This document shows positions 1-6,315 of a stretch of DNA of 7,128 nucleotides, piece after piece (position 1 is the stretch's first letter; every line of letters begins with the position of its first letter). The position numbers and the translations under genes were made by a program. Under the pieces are notes generated by a model. It worked only from the letters and a program-made list of their open reading frames with translations. It was not told the DNA's origin and did not search any database. The stretch comes from Rickettsiales bacterium (lineage in GTDB: Bacteria > Pseudomonadota > Alphaproteobacteria > Rickettsiales > UBA1997): NCBI GenBank assembly GCA_947505885.1, contig CANNMN010000065.1:1-7128 (forward strand), in the 5' to 3' direction.

Positions 1-2
1 AT

Positions 3-206
3 GAGGAGGCGCAGATTTCTCTCGCTAAAGAAAAAGAAGCTGCGGTGATCCAAGCAATTATAGATCTTAGTGAGGCTCCTTTTAAGGATAGAGGTAAGGG
101 CGCACAAGCAGCGGCAGAAGATATTCCAAGTGGCATATCTTCTTCACCGTCTAGCGAAAGTCTTAGCGGTTTAGCAAAAAAGGCAAAGGTAGCTCGGGCT
201 GTGTAA
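3..206 (+). CDS. C-terminal tail of an unidentified protein (5' end outside window)
   Basis: An open frame enters from the left edge and ends at TAA 204-206, giving the last 67 residues of a protein whose start lies outside the window. The tail begins with a charged, probably helical stretch (EEAQISLAKEKEAAVIQAII). A low-complexity part rich in Ala, Gly and Ser follows (around SSSPSSESLSG), and it ends in a basic stretch (KKAKVARAV). I do not recognise a family and see no catalytic motif. The composition suggests a disordered C-terminal tail. The other two + frames hit stops within the first 50 bases, which supports this one. Function cannot be assigned from the visible part. Confidence 0.55.
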   Translation, partial: EEAQISLAKEKEAAVIQAIIDLSEAPFKDRGKGAQAAAEDIPSGISSSPSSESLSGLAKKAKVARAV

Positions 207-406
207 TTTCGTGATCTGAAGTTATTTCTTAAAGAACTCCGAACTCAAAAGATTTAGCTTAAATCTACCTCTTTATTGCGGGTGGGTTTTGGGTCAAAGT
301 GGCAAAACTATTTAGCCTGACGTTTAGAATTGTTTGGGGTTTTAGTTTTTCGATCTTTGCCAATCAAATAAGGGTGTTTTTTTGTAAAGGATGATGGGGG
401 CTTTTC
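207..406. other. Intergenic gap between two converging genes
   Basis: About 200 bp separate the tail gene on the + strand from the end of glmM on the minus strand. The stretch has several T-rich and G-rich runs, for example around 336-350 and 371-383. A short 6-bp inverted repeat (GATTTA/TAAATC) lies at 251-265. I see no convincing stem followed by a T-run for either gene, and no coding sequence. Confidence 0.5.
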
Positions 407-1741
407 TTAAATTTTCGCAATGATCTCGTTAACTATTTTCTCGATTTGTTTTTGATCTTTTCCCTCTGCCATCACGCGAATCAAACTTTCAGTTCCTGAT
501 TTGCGAACCAAGATTCGGCCTTCATTTCCAAGTTCTTGTGATTTTTCTTCGATAAAATCTTGCAGTGATTTATCTTGCATCGGGTCGCCTTTGCTTGAGT
601 CGAATTTTACGTTTTTTAGAATTTGTGGGAATGGTTCAAACAGATGTAAAAGTTCGCTCGCGGGTTTTTTGGTTTCGCATAAAATTGCTAAAACTTGCAG
701 AGCGGCAACTAGACCATCACCTGTGGTTGAGTAATCAGAGATGACGATGTGGCCGGATTGTTCGCCGCCAAAGTTGCAGCCATTTTTGCGCATTTCTTCT
801 AAGACGTAACGATCGCCAACTTGCGCGCGAATGGTAGAAACTGCGATGTAATTCAAATAATTTTCAAGTGCCAAATTCGACATTTGGGTGATAACGACAC
901 TGTCAGATTTGAGGTTTCCGCTGTCATGTAATTTTTCGGCGATCAGGGCGATTAGTTGATCTCCATCAATGGCGCGACCTTTTTCATCAACGATCAAAAG
1001 ACGATCGGCATCACCGTCTAAGGCAATTCCGATGTCGGCTTTTTCTTCGAGAACTTTTAGGCGTAAGGCTTCGGGATGAGTTGAGCCACATTTTTCGTTA
1101 ATGTTAAAACCATTTGGTTCGATTCCGATCGCTACGACTTCTGCACCAAGTTCCCAGAAAATTTTTGGCGCGATGTTGTAAGCGGCCCCATTGGCGCAAT
1201 CGACGACAATCTTGAGACCAGTTAGACTTTTATCTTTTGGAAAAGAATTTTTAACGAATTCAATGTAGCGATTTGAAGCATCATCAAGCCTTTTTACGCG
1301 GCCAAGATTTTCGGGTTTAGCAAGAAATCGCGTGACGTCGCCATCGATTAAAGCTTCTATCTCTTTTTCTAATTCGTCGCTGAGTTTGCGACCATCACGC
1401 GTGAAAATTTTAATACCATTATCGTGATAAGGATTATGCGAGGCAGAGATCATAATGCCAATATCGGCACGGATTGAGCGGGTTAGCATTGATACTGCCG
1501 GAGTTGGAACAGGGCCAACTAAAAACACATCCATGCCGACAGCTGCAAGGCCAGCAGTTAGTGCTGGTTCGATAACGTAACCAGAAAGTCGAGTATCTTT
1601 TCCAATCACCACGCGATGACGATGATCGCCATCAGTAAACTTTGCACCCACGGCCATACCAACTTTAAGTGCGATTTCCGCAGTCATTGGAAATTTATTT
1701 GCTGTGCCGCGAATGCCATCAGTGCCAAAGTATTTTTTCAT
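407..1741 (-). CDS. glmM: Phosphoglucosamine mutase GlmM
   Basis: GlmM converts glucosamine-6-phosphate to glucosamine-1-phosphate in the cytoplasm, on the way to UDP-GlcNAc for peptidoglycan and LPS. The 444-residue protein has the usual full length and all landmarks of the alpha-D-phosphohexomutase family. These are the N-terminus [11 protein letters not shown], the phosphoserine loop ISASHNP (active Ser about 101), the metal loop DGDADR (Asp 242, 244, 246), the sugar-binding GGEQSGH (about 325-331) and the phosphate-binding loop [12 protein letters not shown] (about 413-424). The last loop has Ser where many family members have Pro after GTE; this is probably tolerated. The phosphoglucosamine rather than phosphomannomutase assignment rests on the GEQSGH motif and the start sequence. 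The ATG is preceded by AAAGGA (complement of 1746-1751) at good spacing. It lies 131 bp downstream of purD on the same strand, so co-transcription is plausible. Confidence 0.97.
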   Translation of the reverse strand: MKKYFGTDGIRGTANKFPMTAEIALKVGMAVGAKFTDGDHRHRVVIGKDTRLSGYVIEPALTAGLAAVGMDVFLVGPVPTPAVSMLTRSIRADIGIMISASHNPYHDNGIKIFTRDGRKLSDELEKEIEALIDGDVTRFLAKPENLGRVKRLDDASNRYIEFVKNSFPKDKSLTGLKIVVDCANGAAYNIAPKIFWELGAEVVAIGIEPNGFNINEKCGSTHPEALRLKVLEEKADIGIALDGDADRLLIVDEKGRAIDGDQLIALIAEKLHDSGNLKSDSVVITQMSNLALENYLNYIAVSTIRAQVGDRYVLEEMRKNGCNFGGEQSGHIVISDYSTTGDGLVAALQVLAILCETKKPASELLHLFEPFPQILKNVKFDSSKGDPMQDKSLQDFIEEKSQELGNEGRILVRKSGTESLIRVMAEGKDQKQIEKIVNEIIAKI

Positions 1742-1872
1742 TTTTCCTTTTTTGGTTGGTCCTTTTTGAAAAACAGAGAGAAGTCACGAAGTAGCGGAAG
1801 TTGATTTTGGCGAAGTGAGCACAAAGTTCATGCCGCCAAAATTCTCCGTCAAGCTTTGCGTACTGCCGCTTT
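1742..1872 (-). repeat. purD-glmM spacer with an imperfect palindrome
   Basis: The 131-bp spacer holds a 9-bp perfect inverted repeat, ATTTTGGCG at 1804-1812 and CGCCAAAAT at 1834-1842, around a 21-nt centre. The centre itself can pair further (TGA...AC / GTTCA). The flanks continue in weak, gapped symmetry (around 1781-1800 and 1845-1865), so the whole palindrome may span about 1781-1866. It could be an RNA structure in a purD-glmM transcript or a copy of a dispersed palindromic element. No T-run directly follows the stem on the minus strand, so a simple terminator is unlikely. The glmM ribosome binding site AAAGGA sits at its downstream edge. Confidence 0.45.
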
Positions 1873-3168
1873 TTAAAGCAATCTTCCTGCAATGTCTTTT
1901 CTACAAAACCCTTCTTTCCAATTAATTTTCGCAATAGCTTTGTAAGCCTTGTCACGAGCGATTGTAAAGGATGTTGCTTCAGCGACGATGTTTAGAACGC
2001 GGCCGCCATTTGCAAGAATTTTGCCATCTTTTTTTATTGTTCCGGCGTGAAGAGTTTTGGCTTCGGTGATTAGATCTAAGTCTTTAATTTCTGTGCCCTT
2101 TTCGTAATTTTCTGGATAGCCATTTGCGCACATCACCACGCAAACTAATTTTTTTTCTTCATCGAATTCGACTTTGATTTCACTAAGCTTGCCATCAATT
2201 GCCGCTTCGATTAAATCAATAAAATCAGTTTTAATTCTTGGTAAAATTACCTGAGTTTCTGGATCACCAAAACGCACATTATATTCTAAAAGTTTTGCCA
2301 AGGGTTTTAGCAAGGGTTTTACCAAGGGCTTCAAGGTATCTTTGCTGATCATTAGACCAGCGAATAAAATTCCTCGAAACTCAATTCCGTGCAAAGTTGG
2401 TCGAATAATTTTTTCGATAATTTCTTCTTCCAATTTTTTATCGATGAAAGGCGAGGGTGCATAGGTTCCCATGCCGCCGGTGTTGGGACCGGTGTCGCCA
2501 TCTCCAACTCTTTTGTGATCATGAGCAAAGCCGAGTGGGATGAAATTTTTTCCGTCGCAAAGAACAAAATAACTCGCTTCAAAACCATCTAAAAATTCTT
2601 CGATGATAATTTTGTTTCCTGCTGCGCCGAATTTTCCAGCAAAGATTTCTTTGATTGTCTCTTCCGCTTCGGAGAAATTTTGTGGAATGATTACGCCCTT
2701 ACCAGCAGCTAGTCCATCCGTTTTAATAACGCAGGGAAATTTAAATTCCTTAGCAAGTTTTTTAGCGAATTCTATTGCGCTTTTTTCGTCCGTAAAAGTT
2801 TCATAAATCGCAGTTGGAACGTTATTATCGACGGCAATTTTCTTCATGAAAATTTTTGAACCCTCGAGCTGCGCGGCATTTTTATTTGGACCAAAAGCGC
2901 GAATTCCGGCTTTTTCCAAATCATCAATAAGGCCTGCAACTAAAGGCTGCTCAGGGCCAACGAAAACAAAATCAATTTTATTTTTTTGGCAGAAATCAAT
3001 AATTTTTTGATGTTCATCAATCTTAATTTCATCGACTATTTCTGCGATTTCGCTGATTCCAGCATTTCCAGGTAAGCAAAAAATTTTCTCAAGTTTGGGT
3101 GATTTTTTAAATTGCTCGCAAATTGCGTGCTCTCTGCCGCCAGAGCCAATGACTAAGATTTTTTTCAT
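1873..3168 (-). CDS. purD: Phosphoribosylamine-glycine ligase PurD (GAR synthetase)
   Basis: PurD joins glycine to 5-phosphoribosylamine with ATP, giving GAR, the second step of de novo purine synthesis. The 431 residues match the family length. The N-domain starts KKILVIGSGGREHA (2-15) with LPGNAG near 32-37 and GPEQPLVAGL near 71-80. The ATP-grasp part shows VIKTDGLAAGKGV (147-159), IIEEFLDGFEASY (188-200), the signature HDHKRVGDGDTGPNTGGMG (216-234) and the metal-binding YNVRFGDPETQ (296-306). The end, RKDIAGRLL, is the normal PurD finish. Odd feature: about 12 extra residues made of repeated KPL units lie at 279-292, just before the metal-binding strand, encoded by a 12-bp tandem repeat. 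The ATG at 3166-3168 has no clear Shine-Dalgarno, but the protein begins exactly where PurD should. phoU is divergent 58 bp away. Confidence 0.97.
   Translation of the reverse strand: MKKILVIGSGGREHAICEQFKKSPKLEKIFCLPGNAGISEIAEIVDEIKIDEHQKIIDFCQKNKIDFVFVGPEQPLVAGLIDDLEKAGIRAFGPNKNAAQLEGSKIFMKKIAVDNNVPTAIYETFTDEKSAIEFAKKLAKEFKFPCVIKTDGLAAGKGVIIPQNFSEAEETIKEIFAGKFGAAGNKIIIEEFLDGFEASYFVLCDGKNFIPLGFAHDHKRVGDGDTGPNTGGMGTYAPSPFIDKKLEEEIIEKIIRPTLHGIEFRGILFAGLMISKDTLKPLVKPLLKPLAKLLEYNVRFGDPETQVILPRIKTDFIDLIEAAIDGKLSEIKVEFDEEKKLVCVVMCANGYPENYEKGTEIKDLDLITEAKTLHAGTIKKDGKILANGGRVLNIVAEATSFTIARDKAYKAIAKINWKEGFCRKDIAGRLL
2299..2334 (-). repeat. Three 12-bp tandem units inside purD
   Basis: On the + strand the units are CAAGGGTTTTAG (2299-2310), CAAGGGTTTTAC (2311-2322) and CAAGGGCTTCAA (2323-2334), with a more degenerate relative just before (2287-2298). 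The length is a multiple of three, so the frame is kept. PurD gains the residues LKPLVKPLLKPL (279-290) in the loop ahead of the conserved YNVRFGDPETQ. Remembered PurD sequences have about 2 residues here instead of 14, which equals three inserted units. Confidence 0.8.
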
Positions 3169-3226
3169 TAATAAAATTTATGATTTTAGAGTGCTGCACA
3201 TTCTGAAATCTTAAATCATAAATCCA
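3169..3226. promoter_or_regulatory. Divergent purD/phoU control region with an 11-bp inverted repeat
   Basis: These 58 bp must hold the promoters or leaders for both divergent genes unless transcription starts inside a coding region. A perfect inverted repeat, ATTTATGATTT (3176-3186) and AAATCATAAAT (3213-3223), is placed nearly symmetrically, 7 bp from the purD start and 3 bp from the phoU start. It could be a shared operator or two facing half-sites; the arms are 37 bp centre to centre. I cannot place -10 and -35 boxes with confidence in such AT-rich sequence, and neither gene has a clear Shine-Dalgarno. Confidence 0.45.
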
Positions 3227-3886
3227 ATGACCATCAAAGAACATACCGTTAAATCTTACGACAAAGACTTACAATCAATCGCCGGAACTCTCTCTGAAAT
3301 GGCTGACATGGTTTTGGTTTCAATCGACATGGTTTCAGAAATGATCACGAGTCATCACCCAGAATTTTTAGAAAAAATTACTGCACATGATTACAAAATT
3401 AACTCACTTGATTTGTTAGTTGAAAGAAAGGTAACGGCAATGCTGGCAATGCGTCAGCCGATGGCTGTTGATTTGCGTTTCATCGTTTCTGCGTTGAAAG
3501 TTTCTTCAAATTTGGAACGAGTCGGAGATCAAGCGAAGGGAATAATTAAGAAGATCAATCGTATCGGTTTTGAGTCGGTTGAAGGTGTCGTGAAGAAATC
3601 TTTGTTCGAAATGATTCTGCTCTCAAAGCAAATGGTCTTTGACTCTGTCGTCGCTTTTAACGATCAAAATATTCAGAAGGCCGACGAGGTTTTAAAGAAA
3701 GATGACGAGATTGATAATATCTACACCCGTCTTTTTGGCATTTTACAGCCGGGAAATTTTACCAAAGAACAGCTCGAAAAAATTATTAACATCATGTTCA
3801 TTGCTAAAAGTTTTGAGCGCCTGGCTGATCATTCTACTAATATTGCTGAGATCACTAAATACGTGGTTACCGGCGAGACAAAATAA
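3227..3886 (+). CDS. phoU: Phosphate-signalling regulator PhoU
   Basis: PhoU is a cytoplasmic all-helical protein that links the Pst phosphate transporter to the PhoR/PhoB two-component system and damps phosphate uptake. The 219 residues fit the family and show its two three-helix repeats. Each carries the metal-site pattern E-x3-D: NLERVGDQAKGI (Glu97, Asp101) and SFERLADHSTNIAE (Glu197, Asp201). The N-terminal TVKSYDKDLQSI and the MRQPMAVDLRFIVSALK segment (75-91) are also typical. The ATG gives the normal PhoU beginning, although no Shine-Dalgarno precedes it. No pst, phoB or phoR gene is visible here, so phoU is apart from its usual partners as far as this window shows. lipA follows on the same strand after 79 bp and may be co-transcribed. 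Confidence 0.95.
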   Translation: MTIKEHTVKSYDKDLQSIAGTLSEMADMVLVSIDMVSEMITSHHPEFLEKITAHDYKINSLDLLVERKVTAMLAMRQPMAVDLRFIVSALKVSSNLERVGDQAKGIIKKINRIGFESVEGVVKKSLFEMILLSKQMVFDSVVAFNDQNIQKADEVLKKDDEIDNIYTRLFGILQPGNFTKEQLEKIINIMFIAKSFERLADHSTNIAEITKYVVTGETK

Positions 3887-3916
3887 ATTAATTTAAGTCA
3901 CAAATCTTTACTCGTA

Positions 3917-3936
3917 ATTCCCGTTTTTGCGGGAAT
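3917..3936 (+). repeat. GGGAAT-type hairpin between phoU and lipA
   Basis: ATTCCCG (3917-3923) and CGGGAAT (3930-3936) form a perfect 7-bp stem with a 6-nt loop. No T-run follows on either strand, so it is not a standard intrinsic terminator. The motif resembles the ATTCCCGC...GCGGGAAT palindromes dispersed in many proteobacterial genomes. It may be such an element, or a partial attenuator or mRNA-stability stem between phoU and lipA. Confidence 0.6.
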
Positions 3937-3965
3937 GGCGTGTAAAAATCGCAAAAAATAAAAAC

Positions 3966-4943
3966 ATGCAAACACGCGAAGAGAAAAAAGACTCGGGGCA
4001 AATCGCCAAGAAAGATAATAAGGACTTACAGGGCTTTGCACAAAATTTTCCAAAAGAAAAAATGGAGCGTAAGCCAGATTGGATCCGCGTGAAAGCCCCG
4101 CAATCGAAGGGTTATTACGAAACCAAAGAACTACTAAATTCGAAAAAACTTCACACGGTTTGCGAAGAAGCTGCTTGTCCTAATATTGGTGAATGCTGGG
4201 CGCAGAAGCATGCAACGGTGATGATTCTGGGATCGGTTTGTACTCGCGCTTGTTCATTTTGTAATATCGAAACTGGTCGTCCCGACGCAGTAAATCCGCA
4301 TGAGCCAGAGAATGTTGGTGATGTTGCGCAGGTTTCTGGATTGAAGCATATCGTGATTACCTCCGTTGATCGCGATGATCTTGCTGACGGCGGCGCAGAT
4401 CAATTTGTGAAATGTATTGAGGCAGTGCGTCGCAAGTCTCCAAACACTACAATCGAAATTTTAACTCCAGATTTCTTACGCAAAGAAGGTGCAATGGAAA
4501 AAGTTGTTGCTGCCAAGCCTGATGTTTTTAATCACAATATCGAAACTGTTCCAGGCCTTTACGCCATGATCCGTCCGGGTGCACGCTATTTCCATTCCCT
4601 TCATCTTTTGAAGCGCGTGAAAGAGATCGATCCTACAATGTTCACAAAATCAGGCTTGATGGTTGGTCTTGGTGAAACGAAGGAACAAGTTTTGCAAGTC
4701 ATGGACGACATGCGTTGTGCTGATATCGATTTTTTAACGATCGGCCAATATCTTCGCCCGACTTTGCGCCATGCTCCAGTAGATCGCTACGTTCATCCTG
4801 ATGAGTTTGAGTTCTACAAAAAAATGGCTTACAGCAAGGGATTTTTGATGGTTTCTGCGAGCCCACTTACTCGTTCATCTTACCATGCTGGAGATGACTT
4901 TGCGAAAATGCGCGAGGAGAGAATTAAAAAATTAAACAAATAA
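3966..4943 (+). CDS. lipA: Lipoyl synthase LipA (radical SAM)
   Basis: LipA inserts two sulfur atoms into protein-bound octanoyl groups, making the lipoyl cofactor of pyruvate and 2-oxoglutarate dehydrogenases and the glycine cleavage system. From ATG 3966 the protein has 325 residues, normal for the family. It shows the auxiliary cluster [12 protein letters not shown] (C-x4-C-x5-C; Cys 66, 71, 77), the radical SAM motif CTRACSFC (Cys 92, 96, 99) and the C-terminal [11 protein letters not shown] (302-312), whose RSSY serine completes the auxiliary cluster. The N-terminal 35 or so residues are Lys/Glu-rich and not conserved, then [10 protein letters not shown] begins the conserved part. A TTG at 3927 would extend the frame by 13 codons, but it lies inside the hairpin at 3917-3936, so I prefer 3966. 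ATG 4062 is a shorter option. The start site is uncertain; the function is not. lipB is not in the window. Confidence 0.96.
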   Translation: MQTREEKKDSGQIAKKDNKDLQGFAQNFPKEKMERKPDWIRVKAPQSKGYYETKELLNSKKLHTVCEEAACPNIGECWAQKHATVMILGSVCTRACSFCNIETGRPDAVNPHEPENVGDVAQVSGLKHIVITSVDRDDLADGGADQFVKCIEAVRRKSPNTTIEILTPDFLRKEGAMEKVVAAKPDVFNHNIETVPGLYAMIRPGARYFHSLHLLKRVKEIDPTMFTKSGLMVGLGETKEQVLQVMDDMRCADIDFLTIGQYLRPTLRHAPVDRYVHPDEFEFYKKMAYSKGFLMVSASPLTRSSYHAGDDFAKMREERIKKLNK

Positions 4944-5127
4944 ATTTACTCTTTGTTTTTGCTGTAATTGCAGGTTTTGTGCGATCTGAAAACTCAACTT
5001 AATCGACCATTCCATTAGTGAATCGCTGATTAAAGTTGAGCTGGTAGTGATGGCGATACTTTAAAAATCGATTCAGTGAAGAATGTTTTTCTGCTTTAAA
5101 ATCTTAAAAAGCTGAGAGATTAAGGGA
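4944..5127. other. Gap between converging lipA and dciA-like genes
   Basis: This 184-bp stretch has no gene I can support. It holds an inverted repeat, CTCAACTTAATC (4993-5004) against GATTAAAGTTGAG (5028-5040), which pairs over 12 bp with one bulged base around a 23-nt centre. No T-run follows, so termination of lipA here is unproven. A small hairpin at the right edge is listed separately. Confidence 0.5.
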
Positions 5128-5135
5128 CTAACTCT
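5105..5135 (-). terminator. Possible intrinsic terminator of the dciA-like gene
   Basis: On the minus strand AGAG-TTA (5135-5129) can pair with TAA-CTCT (5122-5115), a 7-bp stem with one bulged base and a 6-nt loop. After CAGC comes a run of five T (complement of 5106-5110). The stem overlaps the TAG stop codon at 5128-5130. It is AT-rich and weak, so this is tentative. Confidence 0.35.
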
Positions 5136-5646
5136 TAAAAATTTCTCTTCCCAATTTTTGTAAAGTTTCTGCCAAATTTTGATCAGAAATTTTTTCTATT
5201 TTTTCTTGTAAATTTTTTTCTTGAGCGGCTGGAAGCTTGATCTCAGTGATTTTGTTGTTGTCGATATTTCTCGGCTCTTGCTTAATGCTGATTTTTGCCA
5301 CCGATTTAAATCCATATAAAACCGCGATTCTCTCAAGAATAATTTCTGAATTACTTTCTAAAAAAAATCCTACTGAAGAGTTGTAAACTGCAATTGTAAG
5401 TGTTGCAGTTTTTTCTGAGCCGGGGGATTTTGTTCCGAATTTGATTGATCGCGGATAGCAAAGTTTTTCGTATTTTTTTCCAATAACATCTGACCAGTTT
5501 TTAGTAAGATTATTGATCAAAATAAATTCTTTCTTACTGCCTGCAAAAAGTGGCTTAAGCAGATCAGCGAATTTTTGTTCTAACGGTTGCAATCCAAAGG
5601 AAGTTCTCTTCATGAAAAATTTTTTTCTTATTTTTTTCGCATTCAT
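5128..5646 (-). CDS. DUF721/DciA-like protein, probable replicative-helicase loader
   Basis: The 172-residue product resembles the DUF721 family, which includes DciA, the DnaB helicase-loading protein of many bacteria lacking DnaC or DnaI. Visible family traits are the early Trp segment NLTKNWSDVIGKKYEKLCYP (about 46-65) and the core strand-helix pattern TLTIAVYNSSVGFFLESNSE (about 82-101). After these come ILERIAVLYGFKSVAKISIKQ (to about 123) and a helical end DQNLAETLQKLGREIF, as in many alphaproteobacterial members. Between 124 and 140 is a polar linker. I chose ATG at 5644-5646 because GCAGGA lies just upstream. A TTG four codons earlier and an ATG at 5611-5613 are alternatives. The family call is from remembered sequence pattern and DnaB loading is inferred from the family. 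The 5' end overlaps the divergent gene by 35 bp. Confidence 0.75.
   Translation of the reverse strand: MNAKKIRKKFFMKRTSFGLQPLEQKFADLLKPLFAGSKKEFILINNLTKNWSDVIGKKYEKLCYPRSIKFGTKSPGSEKTATLTIAVYNSSVGFFLESNSEIILERIAVLYGFKSVAKISIKQEPRNIDNNKITEIKLPAAQEKNLQEKIEKISDQNLAETLQKLGREIFKS
5596..5603 (+). promoter_or_regulatory. Ribosome binding site that fixes the carbonic-anhydrase-like start
   Basis: AAAGGAAG lies 8 bases before ATG 5612-5614. It is the best Shine-Dalgarno-like sequence on the + strand of this window. It supports the start that places a signal peptide at the N-terminus, rather than the ATG at 5513 further upstream in the same frame. Confidence 0.7.
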
Positions 5647-6295
5647 TTTTTCCTGCAAAGCTGAGTGGAGCTACGAATCTCCGGAAGCTTGGGGCGATCG
5701 CGATGAGAATAAATTCTGCAAAATCGGCTACAATCAATCGCCGATTAATATCCAAGATAAGTTCATCGAAAGCGATTTAAAATTTTCTTACCAAATTTCT
5801 GACGCTGAGAAAGAGAAAAAAAACTACGTCCAAAATATTAATTTTGATGGCGAGAATTTTTTATTACGCGGCAAGAAAAAATATTGGTTACACTCGATTG
5901 TCTTTCATCATCCAAGCGAGCATTTTATTGATGGCAATCAGCATTCTTTAGAGATGCAACTTTATCACAAAAGTGAAGATGAGCAGAGTTTAGTCGTTGC
6001 AGTTTTGCTTGAAGTCGGTGACGAAAATTCTGATTTCAAAAACTTAATAAATTTCCTCGTAAGCGAGAAAAGTGAGGAAAGAATTAATCCAAAAGAATTC
6101 ATTAAATCAAATGACAAAGTATTTTTTTATGATGGCTCACTCACTACTCCTCCATGTAAAGAAGGGGTTAAGTGGTATGTGATGAAAACACCGGCAAGAA
6201 TTTCAAAAGAACAAATGAACCTAATTATCAAATCGGCAATTTTTGCTAAATCTAACGCCAGACCGCTTCAGGTATTTCATCCGGAAAAATATTAA
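5612..6295 (+). CDS. Exported alpha-carbonic-anhydrase-fold protein with an atypical zinc site
   Basis: Alpha-carbonic anhydrases interconvert CO2 and bicarbonate, in bacteria usually in the periplasm. The 227-residue product has a signal peptide (MKNFFLIFFAFIFSCKA; likely cut before EWSYES). A weak lipobox-like Cys15 makes a lipoprotein possible. The mature part is typical: WSYESPEAWGD (19-29), GYNQSPINI (39-47), PSEH (101-104), SLTTPPCKEGVKW (176-188) and NARPLQ (215-220). Cys36 and Cys182 match the bacterial disulfide pair. The zinc site is unusual: where the family has His-Phe-His before the PSEH segment, this reads Val97-Phe98-His99. Where it has Glu-x-His-Leu, this reads Glu114-Met115-Gln116-Leu. 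Two of three zinc histidines are therefore absent, and the proton-shuttle NGH motif is missing too. Normal hydration activity is doubtful. The gene is visibly AT-richer than its neighbours. Confidence 0.9.
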   Translation: MKNFFLIFFAFIFSCKAEWSYESPEAWGDRDENKFCKIGYNQSPINIQDKFIESDLKFSYQISDAEKEKKNYVQNINFDGENFLLRGKKKYWLHSIVFHHPSEHFIDGNQHSLEMQLYHKSEDEQSLVVAVLLEVGDENSDFKNLINFLVSEKSEERINPKEFIKSNDKVFFYDGSLTTPPCKEGVKWYVMKTPARISKEQMNLIIKSAIFAKSNARPLQVFHPEKY

Positions 6296-6315
6296 AAATT
6301 TTTTCCGCTGATCGA

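Noticed and set aside
1..48. ATG at position 1 as the start of a small gene
   Set aside because: That frame reaches a TGA stop after 15 codons; the frame starting at base 3 is the open one and clearly continues from outside.
413..505. Ser instead of Pro in the GlmM phosphate loop (RKSGTES) as a sign of inactivity
   Set aside because: Arg, Ser, Gly, Thr and Glu of the loop are intact and other residues are tolerated at that position in phosphohexomutases as far as I recall; all other active-site motifs are normal.
1719..1955. Open frame of 78 codons on the minus strand across the purD end and glmM start
   Set aside because: It overlaps both well-supported genes in another frame, has no ribosome binding site, and its middle is just the palindromic spacer read as protein. 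I treat it as a by-product of the spacer element, not a gene.
2352..2806. Several 67-78 codon open frames opposite or overlapping purD
   Set aside because: All lie in the PurD ATP-grasp coding region, whose conserved motifs explain the sequence; none has family similarity or a ribosome binding site.
3927..3965. Upstream TTG start for lipA
   Set aside because: The TTG is in the loop of the 3917-3936 hairpin, has no Shine-Dalgarno, and would add residues not seen in the family. ATG 3966 gives normal length.
5513..5611. Upstream ATG start for the carbonic-anhydrase-like gene
   Set aside because: It would bury the signal peptide behind 33 residues and lies deep inside the opposite gene. ATG 5612 has a strong ribosome binding site and puts the signal peptide at the N-terminus.
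5647..5658. TTG start four codons upstream for the dciA-like gene
   Set aside because: The ATG at 5644-5646 is preceded by GCAGGA on the minus strand at short spacing; nothing favours the TTG.
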